A stretch of DNA of 64,000 nt from G963701675 sp963701675 (GTDB taxonomy: Bacteria > Planctomycetota > Planctomycetia > Gemmatales > Gemmataceae), in contig OY969623.1 in NCBI GenBank assembly GCA_963701675.1, positions 5,642,001 through 5,706,000 on the forward strand, in the 5' to 3' direction. The translations under genes and the position numbers were made by a program. Each line of letters opens with the position of its first letter. The stretch's first letter is position 1. Of this stretch, positions 37,738 through 46,360 are shown one piece after another. The notes under the pieces were generated by a model that saw only the letters and a list, made by a program, of their open reading frames with translations, had not been told where the DNA came from and searched no databases.

Positions 37738-40403
37738 TTCGCGATTGCTCAGTTTCACACCGGCCTGCGTTGGAGCGACTCGAGCCGCGTCTGCCGCCGG
37801 GCGATGCATTGGTGGGAGTGCTCCTCGCCTGGCGGGAATCCACGCCGGAATTCGATGACACAAGATGCGGTCGACCTTTCGAATCGTCGGCAACGGTATG
37901 GGAAGCAATGCCCGGCGACGGCTTGTCGTATTCCACGATTCGGTCGGACGGGGCTGGGGTTTCGATTTCCCAACCAAAAGAGCGCAGACTCACCGCCGAC
38001 CATCCATCGCCGGCGCCGGACGACACCACTTATGCTTTCGCGGCGCCCGATGCGACTGGCGTTCGTCGTGGGTTTCAGAATGTTGCGGCACGGCAACCCG
38101 CGACGGCAGGCGGCGCGAATCTCGACGGCCTGACGTCTGTTGCTCAGAGGAACACGAATCCGTCGCTCGCGCTCCGAGCTGGTATGCACTCAAGTCTCGA
38201 CGGTGCTCTGTCACACACGCAACCCCAGTCTAGCCCGCCGCGCGAGGAAGTGGAGCCGCCCGTCGATGAATCGACCGTGCGGGAGAATTACGGCAAACTC
38301 GAACTGGCCTTCGAGCAAAACGTCGGCCAAACCGATTCACGCGTGGATTTCATCGCCCGTGCCGGCGGATACACGGCGTTCCTCACACCGAAGGCGGCGG
38401 TGTTTTCCATACAGAATCCAGAATTCGGAAGTCAGAATTCAGAATCACCTGATGGGCGAGCGGGGGGTGTTAACCCCCTGGAAGCAGCCGGGCCTCAGGG
38501 CGTTCACACGCCCCGCTCGCCGGGCATTGCTGTGCACATGGAAATCGTCGGCGCTAATCCTAACGCACAGCCGACCGCCGCCATCCGCCAACCGGGCATC
38601 GTCAACTACTTCATCGGTGACGATCCATCGCAGTGGCACACCAACATTTCGACCTTCGGCCGCGTCGAATACAACGATGTCTATCCCGGCATCGATCTTG
38701 TCTACTACGGCAAGGGTCAACAACTCGAATACGATTTCATCGTTTCGCCGGGGGCCGATCCGAATCAAATCGCCTTGAACTTCGCCGGCGCCGACGGAGC
38801 GGAAATCGACGGCGACGGCAATCTGGTTCTGCAAACGGCGGCGGGCGATTTCGTACAGCAGAAGCCGTACTTGTACCAGGACACTAACGGAGTCCGCAAA
38901 GTGGTCGCCGGCAGCTTTGTACTCGGTACTCAGTCCTCAGCGCTCGCCACTTTTGACGTCGGCGCCTACGACGCAACCCGGCCGCTCGTCATCGATCCGC
39001 TTGTGCTCGGCTATTCCACCTTCTTGGGCGGGTCTGGCAACGAGCACGGGTACGGTATCGACGTCGACAATACGGGGAATGCCTACATAACCGGAGTCAC
39101 ACCATCGAGCAATTTTCCGACAACGCCGGGTGTTTTTGACGTAGGGTTCGACGGCAGCACCGACGCCTTCGTGACCAAGATGCGGTCCGACGGCTCCGGC
39201 TTGATTTATTCGACCTTCTTGGGCAGTCTCTACTCGGACTATGCCACCGCGATAGCTTTAGATAGCAACGGTAACGCTTACGTCGCGGGATCGACATCAT
39301 CCGCTGGCTTCCCAACCACTGCGGGCGCCTTTCAGACTACATACGGAGGTGGGTTCTTTTATGACGGCTTTGTGTCCAAGCTGCGGCCCGATGGCGCGGG
39401 CTTGCTTTATTCTACGTTCCTTGGTGGATCGAACCACGACTTTAGCCGTGCAATTGACTTAGACAGCGGCGGCAACGCCTACGTAACGGGATTTACGCAG
39501 TCGAACAACTTCCCGGTCACTCCCGGCGCTTTCGACACGACTCACGTCGGCAACTTCCTCACCAAGGTGAACCCTCAAGGGTCGGAATTAGCTTACTCAA
39601 CTTTTCTTCCAGATGTCGGGGATTGCAGCGGGATTGCAGTGGATACTGGCGGCAACGCGTTCGTAACGGGATCGGCGAATTCGACCGACTTTCCCGCGAC
39701 ACCGGGCGCTTTCGACACGACGTACAACGATCACGGCGACGCGTTCGTTATCAGGCTGAATTCGGCCGGCTCGGCGCTTCTCTTTGCAACATACCTCGGC
39801 GGATCGTCGTTTGATGAGGCGTCCGGGATCGCTCTAGACGGTAGCGGCCACGCATACGTGACCGGGCGCACCCAAGGGAGTGATTTCCCGACTACGCCGG
39901 GCGCCTTCGACTCCACACACAACGGCGGCGCGGACGATCTCTTCGTGGCGAAGTTACGAAGCGATGGCGTAGGCCTCATGTACTCCACTTTCTTAGGCGG
40001 GTCCGGCCCGGATTCAGGCTACGGCATTGCCGTGGACGGCAACGGTCGTGCATCGGTCACCGGATGGACGGAATCCACCAACTTCCCGACGACCTCCGGC
40101 GCCTTTGACCCGAGCTATAATGGCGGTTCCTTTCCCGATGCGTACGTCACCCGGCTACGCGCGGACGGCTCTGGCCTGCTCGATTCAACCTACTTAGGGG
40201 GAGTCAGCTGGGATGAGGGCTGGGACGTTGCGGTCGATGCGCGCGGCAATGTTTACGTGACCGGATTCACGTGGGCTAACAATTTTCCAACCACGCCCGG
40301 CGCTTTCGATTCGACAATTAACGGCGGCTACGACGCCTTCGTAACGAAGTTCTGCCATCGCGCCTGCCAAATCCCGGCCATCGCGACGCAAGTTGTGCCG
40401 TAG
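37734..40403 (+). CDS. SBBP-repeat (beta-propeller) protein with DUF7948-like domain
   Basis: 889 residues. The LEPR-type N-terminus is RPALERLEPRLPPGDALVGV. A linker with Ser/Pro-rich sequence follows, then a DUF7948-like domain (FEQNVGQTDSRVDFIARAGG, YPGIDLVYYGKGQQLEYDF) and seven SBBP repeats (YSTFLGGSGNEHGYGIDVD...NAYITG, about 39006-40370). SBBP repeats are predicted propeller blades, so seven repeats fit one closed ring. A palindromic repeat is translated in frame at 38455-38521. It overlaps P10 by 4 nt. Predicted secreted; no enzymatic residues are evident. Confidence 0.9.
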   Translation: MIRDCSVSHRPALERLEPRLPPGDALVGVLLAWRESTPEFDDTRCGRPFESSATVWEAMPGDGLSYSTIRSDGAGVSISQPKERRLTADHPSPAPDDTTYAFAAPDATGVRRGFQNVAARQPATAGGANLDGLTSVAQRNTNPSLALRAGMHSSLDGALSHTQPQSSPPREEVEPPVDESTVRENYGKLELAFEQNVGQTDSRVDFIARAGGYTAFLTPKAAVFSIQNPEFGSQNSESPDGRAGGVNPLEAAGPQGVHTPRSPGIAVHMEIVGANPNAQPTAAIRQPGIVNYFIGDDPSQWHTNISTFGRVEYNDVYPGIDLVYYGKGQQLEYDFIVSPGADPNQIALNFAGADGAEIDGDGNLVLQTAAGDFVQQKPYLYQDTNGVRKVVAGSFVLGTQSSALATFDVGAYDATRPLVIDPLVLGYSTFLGGSGNEHGYGIDVDNTGNAYITGVTPSSNFPTTPGVFDVGFDGSTDAFVTKMRSDGSGLIYSTFLGSLYSDYATAIALDSNGNAYVAGSTSSAGFPTTAGAFQTTYGGGFFYDGFVSKLRPDGAGLLYSTFLGGSNHDFSRAIDLDSGGNAYVTGFTQSNNFPVTPGAFDTTHVGNFLTKVNPQGSELAYSTFLPDVGDCSGIAVDTGGNAFVTGSANSTDFPATPGAFDTTYNDHGDAFVIRLNSAGSALLFATYLGGSSFDEASGIALDGSGHAYVTGRTQGSDFPTTPGAFDSTHNGGADDLFVAKLRSDGVGLMYSTFLGGSGPDSGYGIAVDGNGRASVTGWTESTNFPTTSGAFDPSYNGGSFPDAYVTRLRADGSGLLDSTYLGGVSWDEGWDVAVDARGNVYVTGFTWANNFPTTPGAFDSTINGGYDAFVTKFCHRACQIPAIATQVVP
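38455..38521. repeat. REP-like palindrome inside the SBBP gene (GGCGAGCGGGG family)
   Basis: GGCGAGCGGGG (38455-38465) pairs exactly with CCCCGCTCGCC (38511-38521), with inner matches (GGGGTGTTAACCCC; GTTCACACGCC). It is translated as GRAGGVNPLEAAGPQGVHTP. This sequence type is familiar from planctomycete intergenic repeats. A short CAGAATTC repeat lies just before it. Confidence 0.7.
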
Positions 40404-40433
40404 GGGTCCATCAATTCGCGAGGAGTTATTCAC

Positions 40434-41684
40434 GTGAATCACAAGAGACTTGTTCGCACCGGAACAGCCACGACCGCACGTCCTCACATCGAGCCACTGG
40501 AAGATCGCACGTTGCTCGCCACCTGCCACGTCAGCCGGCTCAGCGACGCCGGCGCTGGCTTCGGCTTCCGAGGCGACCTGCGTTACTGCATCAACCGGGT
40601 CAACGCCAACCCCGGCGCCGATGTGATCGACTTTCACGTGACGGGCGTCATTCAACTTTCCGGGGCGCTGCCCGATTTGAGCAGCGATGTGGATATCCTT
40701 GGTCCGGGCGCGGATGCACTTACCGTGCGGCGGAACACCGGCGGAGATTACCGCATTTTCTCTATAGACGCCGGTGTAACCGTGGAGATTTCGGGGTTGA
40801 CGATCACCAACGGTCGGGGCGGGATCTTCAACGATGGCGGTACGCTCACGCTCTCCGGCATGATCGTGACCGAAAACCTAGGGCCGCTTGAGGGAGGAGG
40901 CATTCACAACAACCACGGCGAGGTGACGATTGTCGACAGCAGCATTACGGCCAACCGCGCGGGGCACGGCGGAGGTATCTACAACCTCTCGGGGACGGTT
41001 AACATTCTTAGCAGCACGATTTCGGGAAACCGCGCCTCGGGCGTGTCCGCGCTGCATACGGGTGGTGGAGGCATTGGCAATGATCTTGGGATTGTCACCA
41101 TCGAGAATTCCACGGTCGCGGATAATTTGGCATGCTGCCAGGCAGCAGCGCTCAACGGAGGCGGCATCGACAATAACGAAGGAACGGTGACCGTTTCCCA
41201 CAGCACCATCGCCGACAACAACGCTCAGGCGGACGGCGGCGGAATCATGACTTCCTACCCGAACTCCTTCCTGCACATCGGTAATTCGATCGTCGCCCTC
41301 AACGGGGCGTCGCAGGGAACGAACATCAAGGGAGCGCCTGTTTCCAACGGCTACAATCTTTTTGGCAGCAGCGACTACATCTACACCTGGGCGCCGACCG
41401 ACCTGCTCGACGTAGACCCCCAGCTTGGCCCTCTCGCCGACAACGGCGGTCCGACTCAGACCTTTGCCCTCCTCTCCGGCAGCCCGGCCATCGACACCGG
41501 CACCAACCAGATGGCGCCCGAATGGGACCAGCGCGGCCCGGGATTTCCGCGCATCGTGAACGGCACCATCGACCGCGGCGCCTTCGAGGTGCAGACCACT
41601 TCAGCACCAACCGGACCGATCGCTCGGCGCGGGTCTCCTGACCCCGCCGTTCTCATTACGGCCAAAATCGACGATGACGATTAG
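40434..41684 (+). CDS. LEPR-variant beta-helix protein with choice-of-anchor-Q C-terminus
   Basis: 416 residues from GTG 40434, preceded by GAGGAG. The N-terminus carries IEPLEDRTLLATCHVSRLSD, a planctomycete leader variant, followed by a CSLREAI-like opening (GFRGDLRYCINRVNANPGAD), repeated GG-I-N-G/STI-N coils of a parallel beta-helix, and the choice-of-anchor-Q ending (DPQLGPLADNGGPTQTFALL, GSPAIDTGTNQMAP, TIDRGAFEVQ). Such proteins are exported and thought to sit on the cell surface or in the matrix. It is 30 nt downstream of the SBBP gene and probably in the same unit. Gene 44248-45678 and the decapitated gene before it are its paralogues. Confidence 0.9.
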   Translation: MNHKRLVRTGTATTARPHIEPLEDRTLLATCHVSRLSDAGAGFGFRGDLRYCINRVNANPGADVIDFHVTGVIQLSGALPDLSSDVDILGPGADALTVRRNTGGDYRIFSIDAGVTVEISGLTITNGRGGIFNDGGTLTLSGMIVTENLGPLEGGGIHNNHGEVTIVDSSITANRAGHGGGIYNLSGTVNILSSTISGNRASGVSALHTGGGGIGNDLGIVTIENSTVADNLACCQAAALNGGGIDNNEGTVTVSHSTIADNNAQADGGGIMTSYPNSFLHIGNSIVALNGASQGTNIKGAPVSNGYNLFGSSDYIYTWAPTDLLDVDPQLGPLADNGGPTQTFALLSGSPAIDTGTNQMAPEWDQRGPGFPRIVNGTIDRGAFEVQTTSAPTGPIARRGSPDPAVLITAKIDDDD

Positions 41685-41695
41685 GAGGCTAACCA

Positions 41696-41830
41696 ATGTT
41701 TCAACATCGAAACCGATCAATACCGCACCGGCCCGCGCTGGAACAACTCGAATCGCGGCTGCCGCCGGGTGATGCACTGCTGGAAGAGAAATGGTGTCAG
41801 TTCTTATTTGACATATGGCTGTCACAATAG
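41696..41830 (+). pseudogene. Truncated LEPR-type leader fragment, 44 aa
   Basis: ATG 41696 follows the ribosome site AGGAGG right after the previous stop. It reads MFQHRNRSIPHRPALEQL and ESRLPPGDALLEEKW, then ends at TAG 41828-41830. RPALEQLESRLPPGDAL matches the N-terminus of the SBBP gene at 37734, so this is the start of a second SBBP-type or similar gene. The coding sequence is cut off where the hairpin at 41793-41840 begins. Everything downstream has been replaced by the toxin cassette on the opposite strand. Confidence 0.65.
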
Positions 41831-41840
41831 AACTGACACC
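41793..41840. repeat. REP-like hairpin (12-bp perfect inverted repeat)
   Basis: GGTGTCAGTTCT at 41793-41804 and its exact complement AGAACTGACACC at 41829-41840 flank a 24 nt loop. It lies at the exact point where the LEPR leader fragment loses similarity to its paralogue. It resembles REP-type palindromes mobilised in trans by RAYT transposases, but no transposase gene is present in the window. Confidence 0.65.
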
Positions 41841-41842
41841 GA

Positions 41843-42436
41843 TTATTCCTCTCCTCTTATTCTGTCACATGGTTCCCAAAGAAGATAACCTTCGCCATCA
41901 AAGGCGGACACGACAATTAGTGAACACCTCAAATGCTCGAAAGATTGGAGGCAATCGATGGCAGACGTAGACGCGTCAGCTGGTTCCAAAATAAAGCTAG
42001 CGGTCTCGATGGCGGATTGTGATTCGACAATCGTTCGACGTAGCATGTTTACTGGCTGCCCAACGTGCCAATAATGGTAAACGTCACCGTCGAGTATTGT
42101 GAATGCCGACTCAAACCGAGTGAGACACGGATCGCTGGGCTGGGCGTATCAATTCTCAGCGACAAAGGCGCTTGCTGGTAGCGCTTTCAGCTTCGCAACC
42201 AAGAATTGGCTCAGGATGCTGGTTGCGCGGCTACTATCGGTGATCCCACCCGTTCGAAAATCGCAAGGAATAGTGAGCGGAGAATCGGTGGATTCTAAGC
42301 AGAATCTGTCCCCAGCTTCCAGATTCAGATTACCTAGCAACCATAACGCGATTTTCGATCCGTTTCCGAGGACATCTCGAATGTATGTAATCGCTGTCTC
42401 TTTCAAATGCACCCTTTTTATCTCTACGTCTATCAT
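41843..42436 (-). pseudogene. Probable immunity gene of the polymorphic toxin, interrupted by an in-frame TGA
   Basis: The first frame starts at ATG 42436, overlapping the toxin stop by 4 nt, and encodes 95 residues (MIDVEIKRVHLKETAITYIR...) to TGA 42149-42151. The same frame then continues without another stop through TRFESAFTILDGDVYHYWHV and LLWEPCDRIRGEE to 41843, so the original product was about 197 residues. I do not recognise the family. Its position directly after a toxin domain, on the same strand and translationally coupled, is the standard arrangement of immunity genes. The TGA could be a mutated TGG, a sequencing error, or the true end of a shorter protein. Confidence 0.6.
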
Positions 42437-43080
42437 TTTGGTTCAACCCTTCCGTCAGGGAAGATTCGCCAATTGTTTCCGCCGGGGTCTTTCCAATCCC
42501 AATGTGGTCCTATCCCGGGTGGATGATTTAAATCCGGGTGCAAACTCTCACCCGTTTTGGGGTTATACCACGAACCTTTATCTCCCCCTACCGGTGGCTT
42601 CCCTCTCCATGTCCAATCGGGTCCCGGAGAAGTCGCAGGATTACCCGGAACTTTAGGAACAGGATGAGTCGGTGTGGGCCTAGGCGTTGGGCCCGGTTGA
42701 GAACATGGATTCGAATTATGCGCCCATACGGCAAATCCCCAATCGCGGCTGCCGACGAAGTATGTATGGTAGTCCGCGACGCGGACATTATACACCGTCT
42801 CTACTTCGCCGCTCTCGGCAATCGACTCGACGGCTTGCCAGCGGTCACCATCGGTGCGAAGTTGCTCGCCCTTCGAGATTTGGCCAGCCTGGGTCCAGCC
42901 TTTAGAGCGGACAAAGAAGGGATGTTGTGCAGTGGTCCGAATCGTATGCCCCGCCACCCGCAAGTTGAGCAGCATCGCCCGATTCACGAACGTTTCCTCA
43001 ACGAGTTTGGCCTCAAGCGGCGCTTCCAGATTGTGCTCCGGCGCGGCGGAGAAAACAAAGGGGTCGGGAGTCTTTGATTG
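42433..43080 (-). pseudogene. Polymorphic toxin C-terminal fragment: Hint remnant plus Ntox37-like domain
   Basis: The frame is open from 43080 to 42433; the first usable start is GTG 42987. It reads PDPFVFSAAPEHNLEAPLEA and LVEETFVNRAMLLNLRVAGH, then IRTTAQHPFFV, KGWTQAGQI and VYNVRVADYHTYFV with WGFAVWAHN. This is the C-terminal part of a pretoxin Hint autoprocessing domain. A proline-rich spacer follows, then GSWYNPKTGESLHPDLNHP, IGPHWDWKDP and RIFPDGRVEPK, which resembles the Ntox37 family of polymorphic toxins. The Hint start with its catalytic cysteine and all secretion and repeat regions are missing, lost at the hairpin at 43057-43106. Probably not expressed as an effector. Confidence 0.72.
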
Positions 43081-43106
43081 TCAGGTTAAAGACTCCCGAC
43101 CCCTTT
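43057..43106. repeat. REP-like hairpin (19-bp perfect inverted repeat)
   Basis: AAAGGGGTCGGGAGTCTTT at 43057-43075 and its exact complement at 43088-43106 flank a 12 nt loop. It marks the other edge of the toxin cassette and overlaps the truncated 5' end of the toxin frame. The plus-strand beta-helix remnant begins 10-15 nt later. It resembles a REP/RAYT-type palindrome. Confidence 0.75.
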
Positions 43107-43116
43107 TCTTTCCCGC

Positions 43117-44238
43117 ATTTTTACTGTCCCCGCAGGGGCGGTGGTGCGACTTTCAGGGCTAACGGCTACCAATGGAAAGCTCCTGGGCGGTCAGGGTGGC
43201 TGAATCCATAACCAGGGGACGCTTACTCTGATCGATATGAATGTCACCATGAACGTGGCTGGAGAATACGGTGGCGCGGCGGCAAGTGGAGGCGGGGTTT
43301 ACAACATCGGCAGCTTGGTGATCCAGAATTCCACGATCTCCGATAACGAGGCAACCGGAAACTGGCCCTGCTACGGTGGCGGCATTTACAACTCCGGCTC
43401 GCTTAGCGTTGCCAACAGTTCAATTGCTCTGAACTATGTCGGAGGTCATTGGGCCGGTTGGGTAACGGGGGGGCGAGGTGGCGGTATCTGGAGCAGTGGA
43501 TCGACCACGATCGAATACACCACTATTGAAGAAAACTGGGCCTATAGTGGCGGCGACTACACTTCGGCAGAAGGTGGTGGCATCTACACGTCAGGCGCGA
43601 TGACCATTTCCCATTCCACCATAAGCGATAACGTCTCTACTTCAGGCGGCGGCAGCCCGTATACTTTTGCGTACGGCGGCGGTATCTACGTCTCTGGATC
43701 GCACCTGACCATCAGCAACAGCACGGTCTTCTACAATCGGGCCGAGGTCGATTTCTACGGAGGGGGTGGCGGCATTTACGTGGCCGGGTCGGCGACCATC
43801 ACCCATTCGACCATCGCCGAAAATTTTGAAGGCATCGAGAATGTCGGCAGCGTGACGATGCGAAACAGCATCGTGGCCAGCAATTCTTATAGAGATCTGA
43901 CCGGCACGCTCGCGAGTTCCGGCTACAACCTCATCGGCAATTCTAACGGCGGTAGCGGCTTTGTTCCCAGCGATATCCTGAACGTCGATCCCATGCTCGG
44001 CCCGCTCGCCGACAACGGCGGGCCGACGCTGACGATGGCGCTCCTCCCCGGCAGTCCGGCTATCGACTCCGGCACGAACCAGATGGCGCCCGAATGGGAC
44101 CAGCGCGGGCCGGGGTTTCCGCGCATCGTGAACGGCACCATCGACCGCGGCGCGTTCGAGGTGCAATCGACGCCGGCGCCTACCGCACCCGATTATCTGG
44201 CGGTTCTCATAACGGCCAATTTCAAAACCGACGATTAG
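43117..44238 (+). pseudogene. Decapitated beta-helix/choice-of-anchor-Q gene
   Basis: Coding similarity to the gene at 44248 begins near 43120 (FTVPAGAVVRLSGLTATNG) without leader or start. TGA at 43201-43203 then interrupts the frame where the paralogue reads GGAIRNQGTLTL; a GGA-to-TGA change would explain it. An open frame resumes at ATG 43237 and runs 333 residues through beta-helix coils to the choice-of-anchor-Q end (DPMLGPLADNGGPTLTMALL, TIDRGAFEVQ). Without the LEPR-type leader the product could not be exported in the usual way. The missing 5' part was replaced by the toxin cassette. Confidence 0.8.
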
Positions 44239-44247
44239 GAGCAATCC

Positions 44248-45678
44248 ATGACTCGCGAAACAACACGTCTCCGCATTGAAGCTTTGGAAGACCGCCGACT
44301 GCTCGCCACATGCCACGTCACCCGGCTCAGTGACGCCGGCGCCGGCTTCGGCTTCCGCGGCGATTTGCGGTACTGCATTAACAAAGTCAACATCGTGCCG
44401 GGGCCGGACTCCATCGACTTCAATGTGACCGGCACCATTCTTCTCACCGCGGTGCTGCCCGACTTAAGCACCGAGCTAGACATCGTTGGACCGGGTCAAA
44501 CGGCTTTGACCCTAGAACGCAATTCCGGCGGGGAATATCGAATCTTTACTGTCGGCACGGGCGCCGTGGTGCGAATCACGGGCCTAACGGCCACAGACGG
44601 AAATGCCAGTTCGCAAGGCGGCGCCATCCGTAATCAAGGAACGCTGACACTCACCGATGTGAATTTGACGAGGAACATCGCCGGCTTTCCTAACGGCCCG
44701 GACGGGTACGGTGGCGGGATTCACAACAGCGGCACGTTGCTCATCCAGGATTCGTCCGTGTCGGCCAACGACGTCTTCGGCGACGACGCGTGCGGCGGAG
44801 GCGGTATTTACAATGCCAGCACGGGAACGTTGACTATTGTCAACAGCTTGATCGCGGGGAACAAATGCAAGGCGAGCAATGCCGAATTCACCTTCGCAAA
44901 CGGCGGCGGCATTTGGAACGCCGGATCAACCACTATCCAATACAGCACCATCGCGAACAATTCGGCGGAAACCACCGCTGACGTCCCGTCTGCTTCCGGC
45001 GGCGGAATCTACACCACTGGACCGTTGACCATCACCAACACGACCGTGAGTGGAAACTACCTCGCTGCCTATCCATTGGGAGATAGTGACGGTTTTACAT
45101 TCGGCAGCGGTATCTACTTCGGCTCAGCGACCCTGACGGTCGACAATAGCACGATTGCCAACAACCACGGTATCTGGCCCGTAGGCACCGGCGCTATTCA
45201 CATTTCGGGTGGATCGGCGACTATCACGCACTCCACCATCGCCGGGAATTCGAGAGGCATCCGAATCGGCGGCCAACTGACACTGCGAAACAGCATCGTT
45301 GCCAAGAACGGTTCTACGCCCAATACAGTCATAGATCTCGATGGCGCGCTAACGTCTTCCGGCTACAACTTGATCGGCAAATCCGCCGGCGGCAGCGGCT
45401 ACGTTCCAAGCGACATCTTGGACGTCGATCCGCTGCTCGGCCCGCTCGCCGGCAACGGCGGCCCGACGCTTACGATGGCCCTCCTCCCCGGCAGTCCGGC
45501 CATCGACTCCGGCACCAACCACATGGCGCCCGAATGGGACCAGCGCGGACCGGGATTTCCGCGGATTGTGAACGGCACCATCGACCGCGGCGCTTTCGAG
45601 GTGCAATCGACGCCAGCACCTATTGCGCCCGATTATCTAGCGGTTCTCATCACGGCCAAAATCGACGATGACGATTAG
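44248..45678 (+). CDS. LEPR-variant beta-helix protein with choice-of-anchor-Q C-terminus
   Basis: 476 residues, preceded by TTAGGAGCAATCC and starting 9 nt after the decapitated paralogue. The leader is IEALEDRRLLATCHVTRLSD, followed by a CSLREAI-like region (GFRGDLRYCINKVN), a right-handed beta-helix with many GGGI-N-S/STI-N coils and the anchor-Q ending (GPLAGNGGPTLTMALLPGSP, TIDRGAFEVQ). It is intact, unlike the upstream copy, and is a paralogue of 40434-41684. Predicted to be an exported surface or matrix protein. It is the last intact member of the large cluster. Confidence 0.9.
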   Translation: MTRETTRLRIEALEDRRLLATCHVTRLSDAGAGFGFRGDLRYCINKVNIVPGPDSIDFNVTGTILLTAVLPDLSTELDIVGPGQTALTLERNSGGEYRIFTVGTGAVVRITGLTATDGNASSQGGAIRNQGTLTLTDVNLTRNIAGFPNGPDGYGGGIHNSGTLLIQDSSVSANDVFGDDACGGGGIYNASTGTLTIVNSLIAGNKCKASNAEFTFANGGGIWNAGSTTIQYSTIANNSAETTADVPSASGGGIYTTGPLTITNTTVSGNYLAAYPLGDSDGFTFGSGIYFGSATLTVDNSTIANNHGIWPVGTGAIHISGGSATITHSTIAGNSRGIRIGGQLTLRNSIVAKNGSTPNTVIDLDGALTSSGYNLIGKSAGGSGYVPSDILDVDPLLGPLAGNGGPTLTMALLPGSPAIDSGTNHMAPEWDQRGPGFPRIVNGTIDRGAFEVQSTPAPIAPDYLAVLITAKIDDDD

Positions 45679-45930
45679 GGGCCGAAGCGATGCCGAAACC
45701 GAATCGTTCAGTTCCCTCCAGACTCCATCGCCGGGGCTCGTGCCAGTCCGTGCCCTGCCGCGTCATCGTTCAGAATATTTTTTGACATTTCTGATTTGTC
45801 ACTGTCTGTCACTTTTCAAACCGACCCGCATTGTGCGATGATAGCCGATCGCAGGGCGCGGGCGCCGCGCGGTGACGAGGCATGAGGACAATGATCCGTC
45901 ACAGCTTCCAAACAGGAAATCAAGAGTAGG

Positions 45931-46033
45931 ATGAAGACTAAGATTAGGACGACGATTACGAGCAAGATGATGAGGAAGAGCAGGATTCATTTGAGTCTTT
46001 CTCTTGCTCTTAGTCCTATTCCTAGTCTTCATC
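45931..46033. repeat. Low-complexity purine/pyrimidine inverted repeat
   Basis: The left part (GATGAAGACTAAGATTAGGA, continuing to GAGCAAGA at about 45968) is almost the complement of the right part (about 46002-46033, CTCTTGCTCTTAGTCC and ending CTAGTCTTCATC). The strand changes from purine-rich to pyrimidine-rich across the centre. It could fold into a long imperfect hairpin. Confidence 0.6.
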
Positions 46034-46329
46034 TTCCTCCTTCTCCTCCGATCACCACTTCGCGTCATCCGTTGTGCCAGAGAATGACACCGTCAACAAA
46101 CGCGGTTAACGGGGAACTGCGTCGCGTCTTTAATTGCAAGACCAACGTCGAGTACGGCTTACGACATTTCATCTACCTCGCGATCCGGGTGGAATCCGGG
46201 GAAGCCGGTCGTCCGTTCGTGTTGCAATTGCTGCGTTTACGAAAAGCCCGCCGGAAAACTGACAGACCGTTGTCACAACGATGCGCGGCGTGACACGCGC
46301 AGCATAGTGTCACCGGGAAAGTCCGGAAC

Positions 46330-46360
46330 CATCGGCCTCCTTCGCCCGGTTTTCTATAAT
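46330..46360 (+). promoter_or_regulatory. Candidate promoter of guaB
   Basis: A perfect -10 hexamer TATAAT lies at 46355-46360, 36 nt before the guaB start codon. The region 17 nt upstream has no good -35 (about ATCGGC). Confidence 0.35.

Noticed and set aside
41843..43106. A complete, active toxin-immunity system
   Set aside because: The toxin frame lacks the front of the Hint domain and any export region, and the immunity frame has an internal stop. Remnant is the more cautious call.
45690..45785. 31-codon frame after the last beta-helix gene
   Set aside because: It is placed like the starts of the preceding genes but has no LEPR-type motif, no visible homology and ends in AT-rich sequence. 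It could be a remnant, but the evidence is too thin.
45931..46293. 120-codon plus-strand frame
   Set aside because: The first third is low-complexity translation of the inverted repeat and the remainder resembles no protein. There is no ribosome site.
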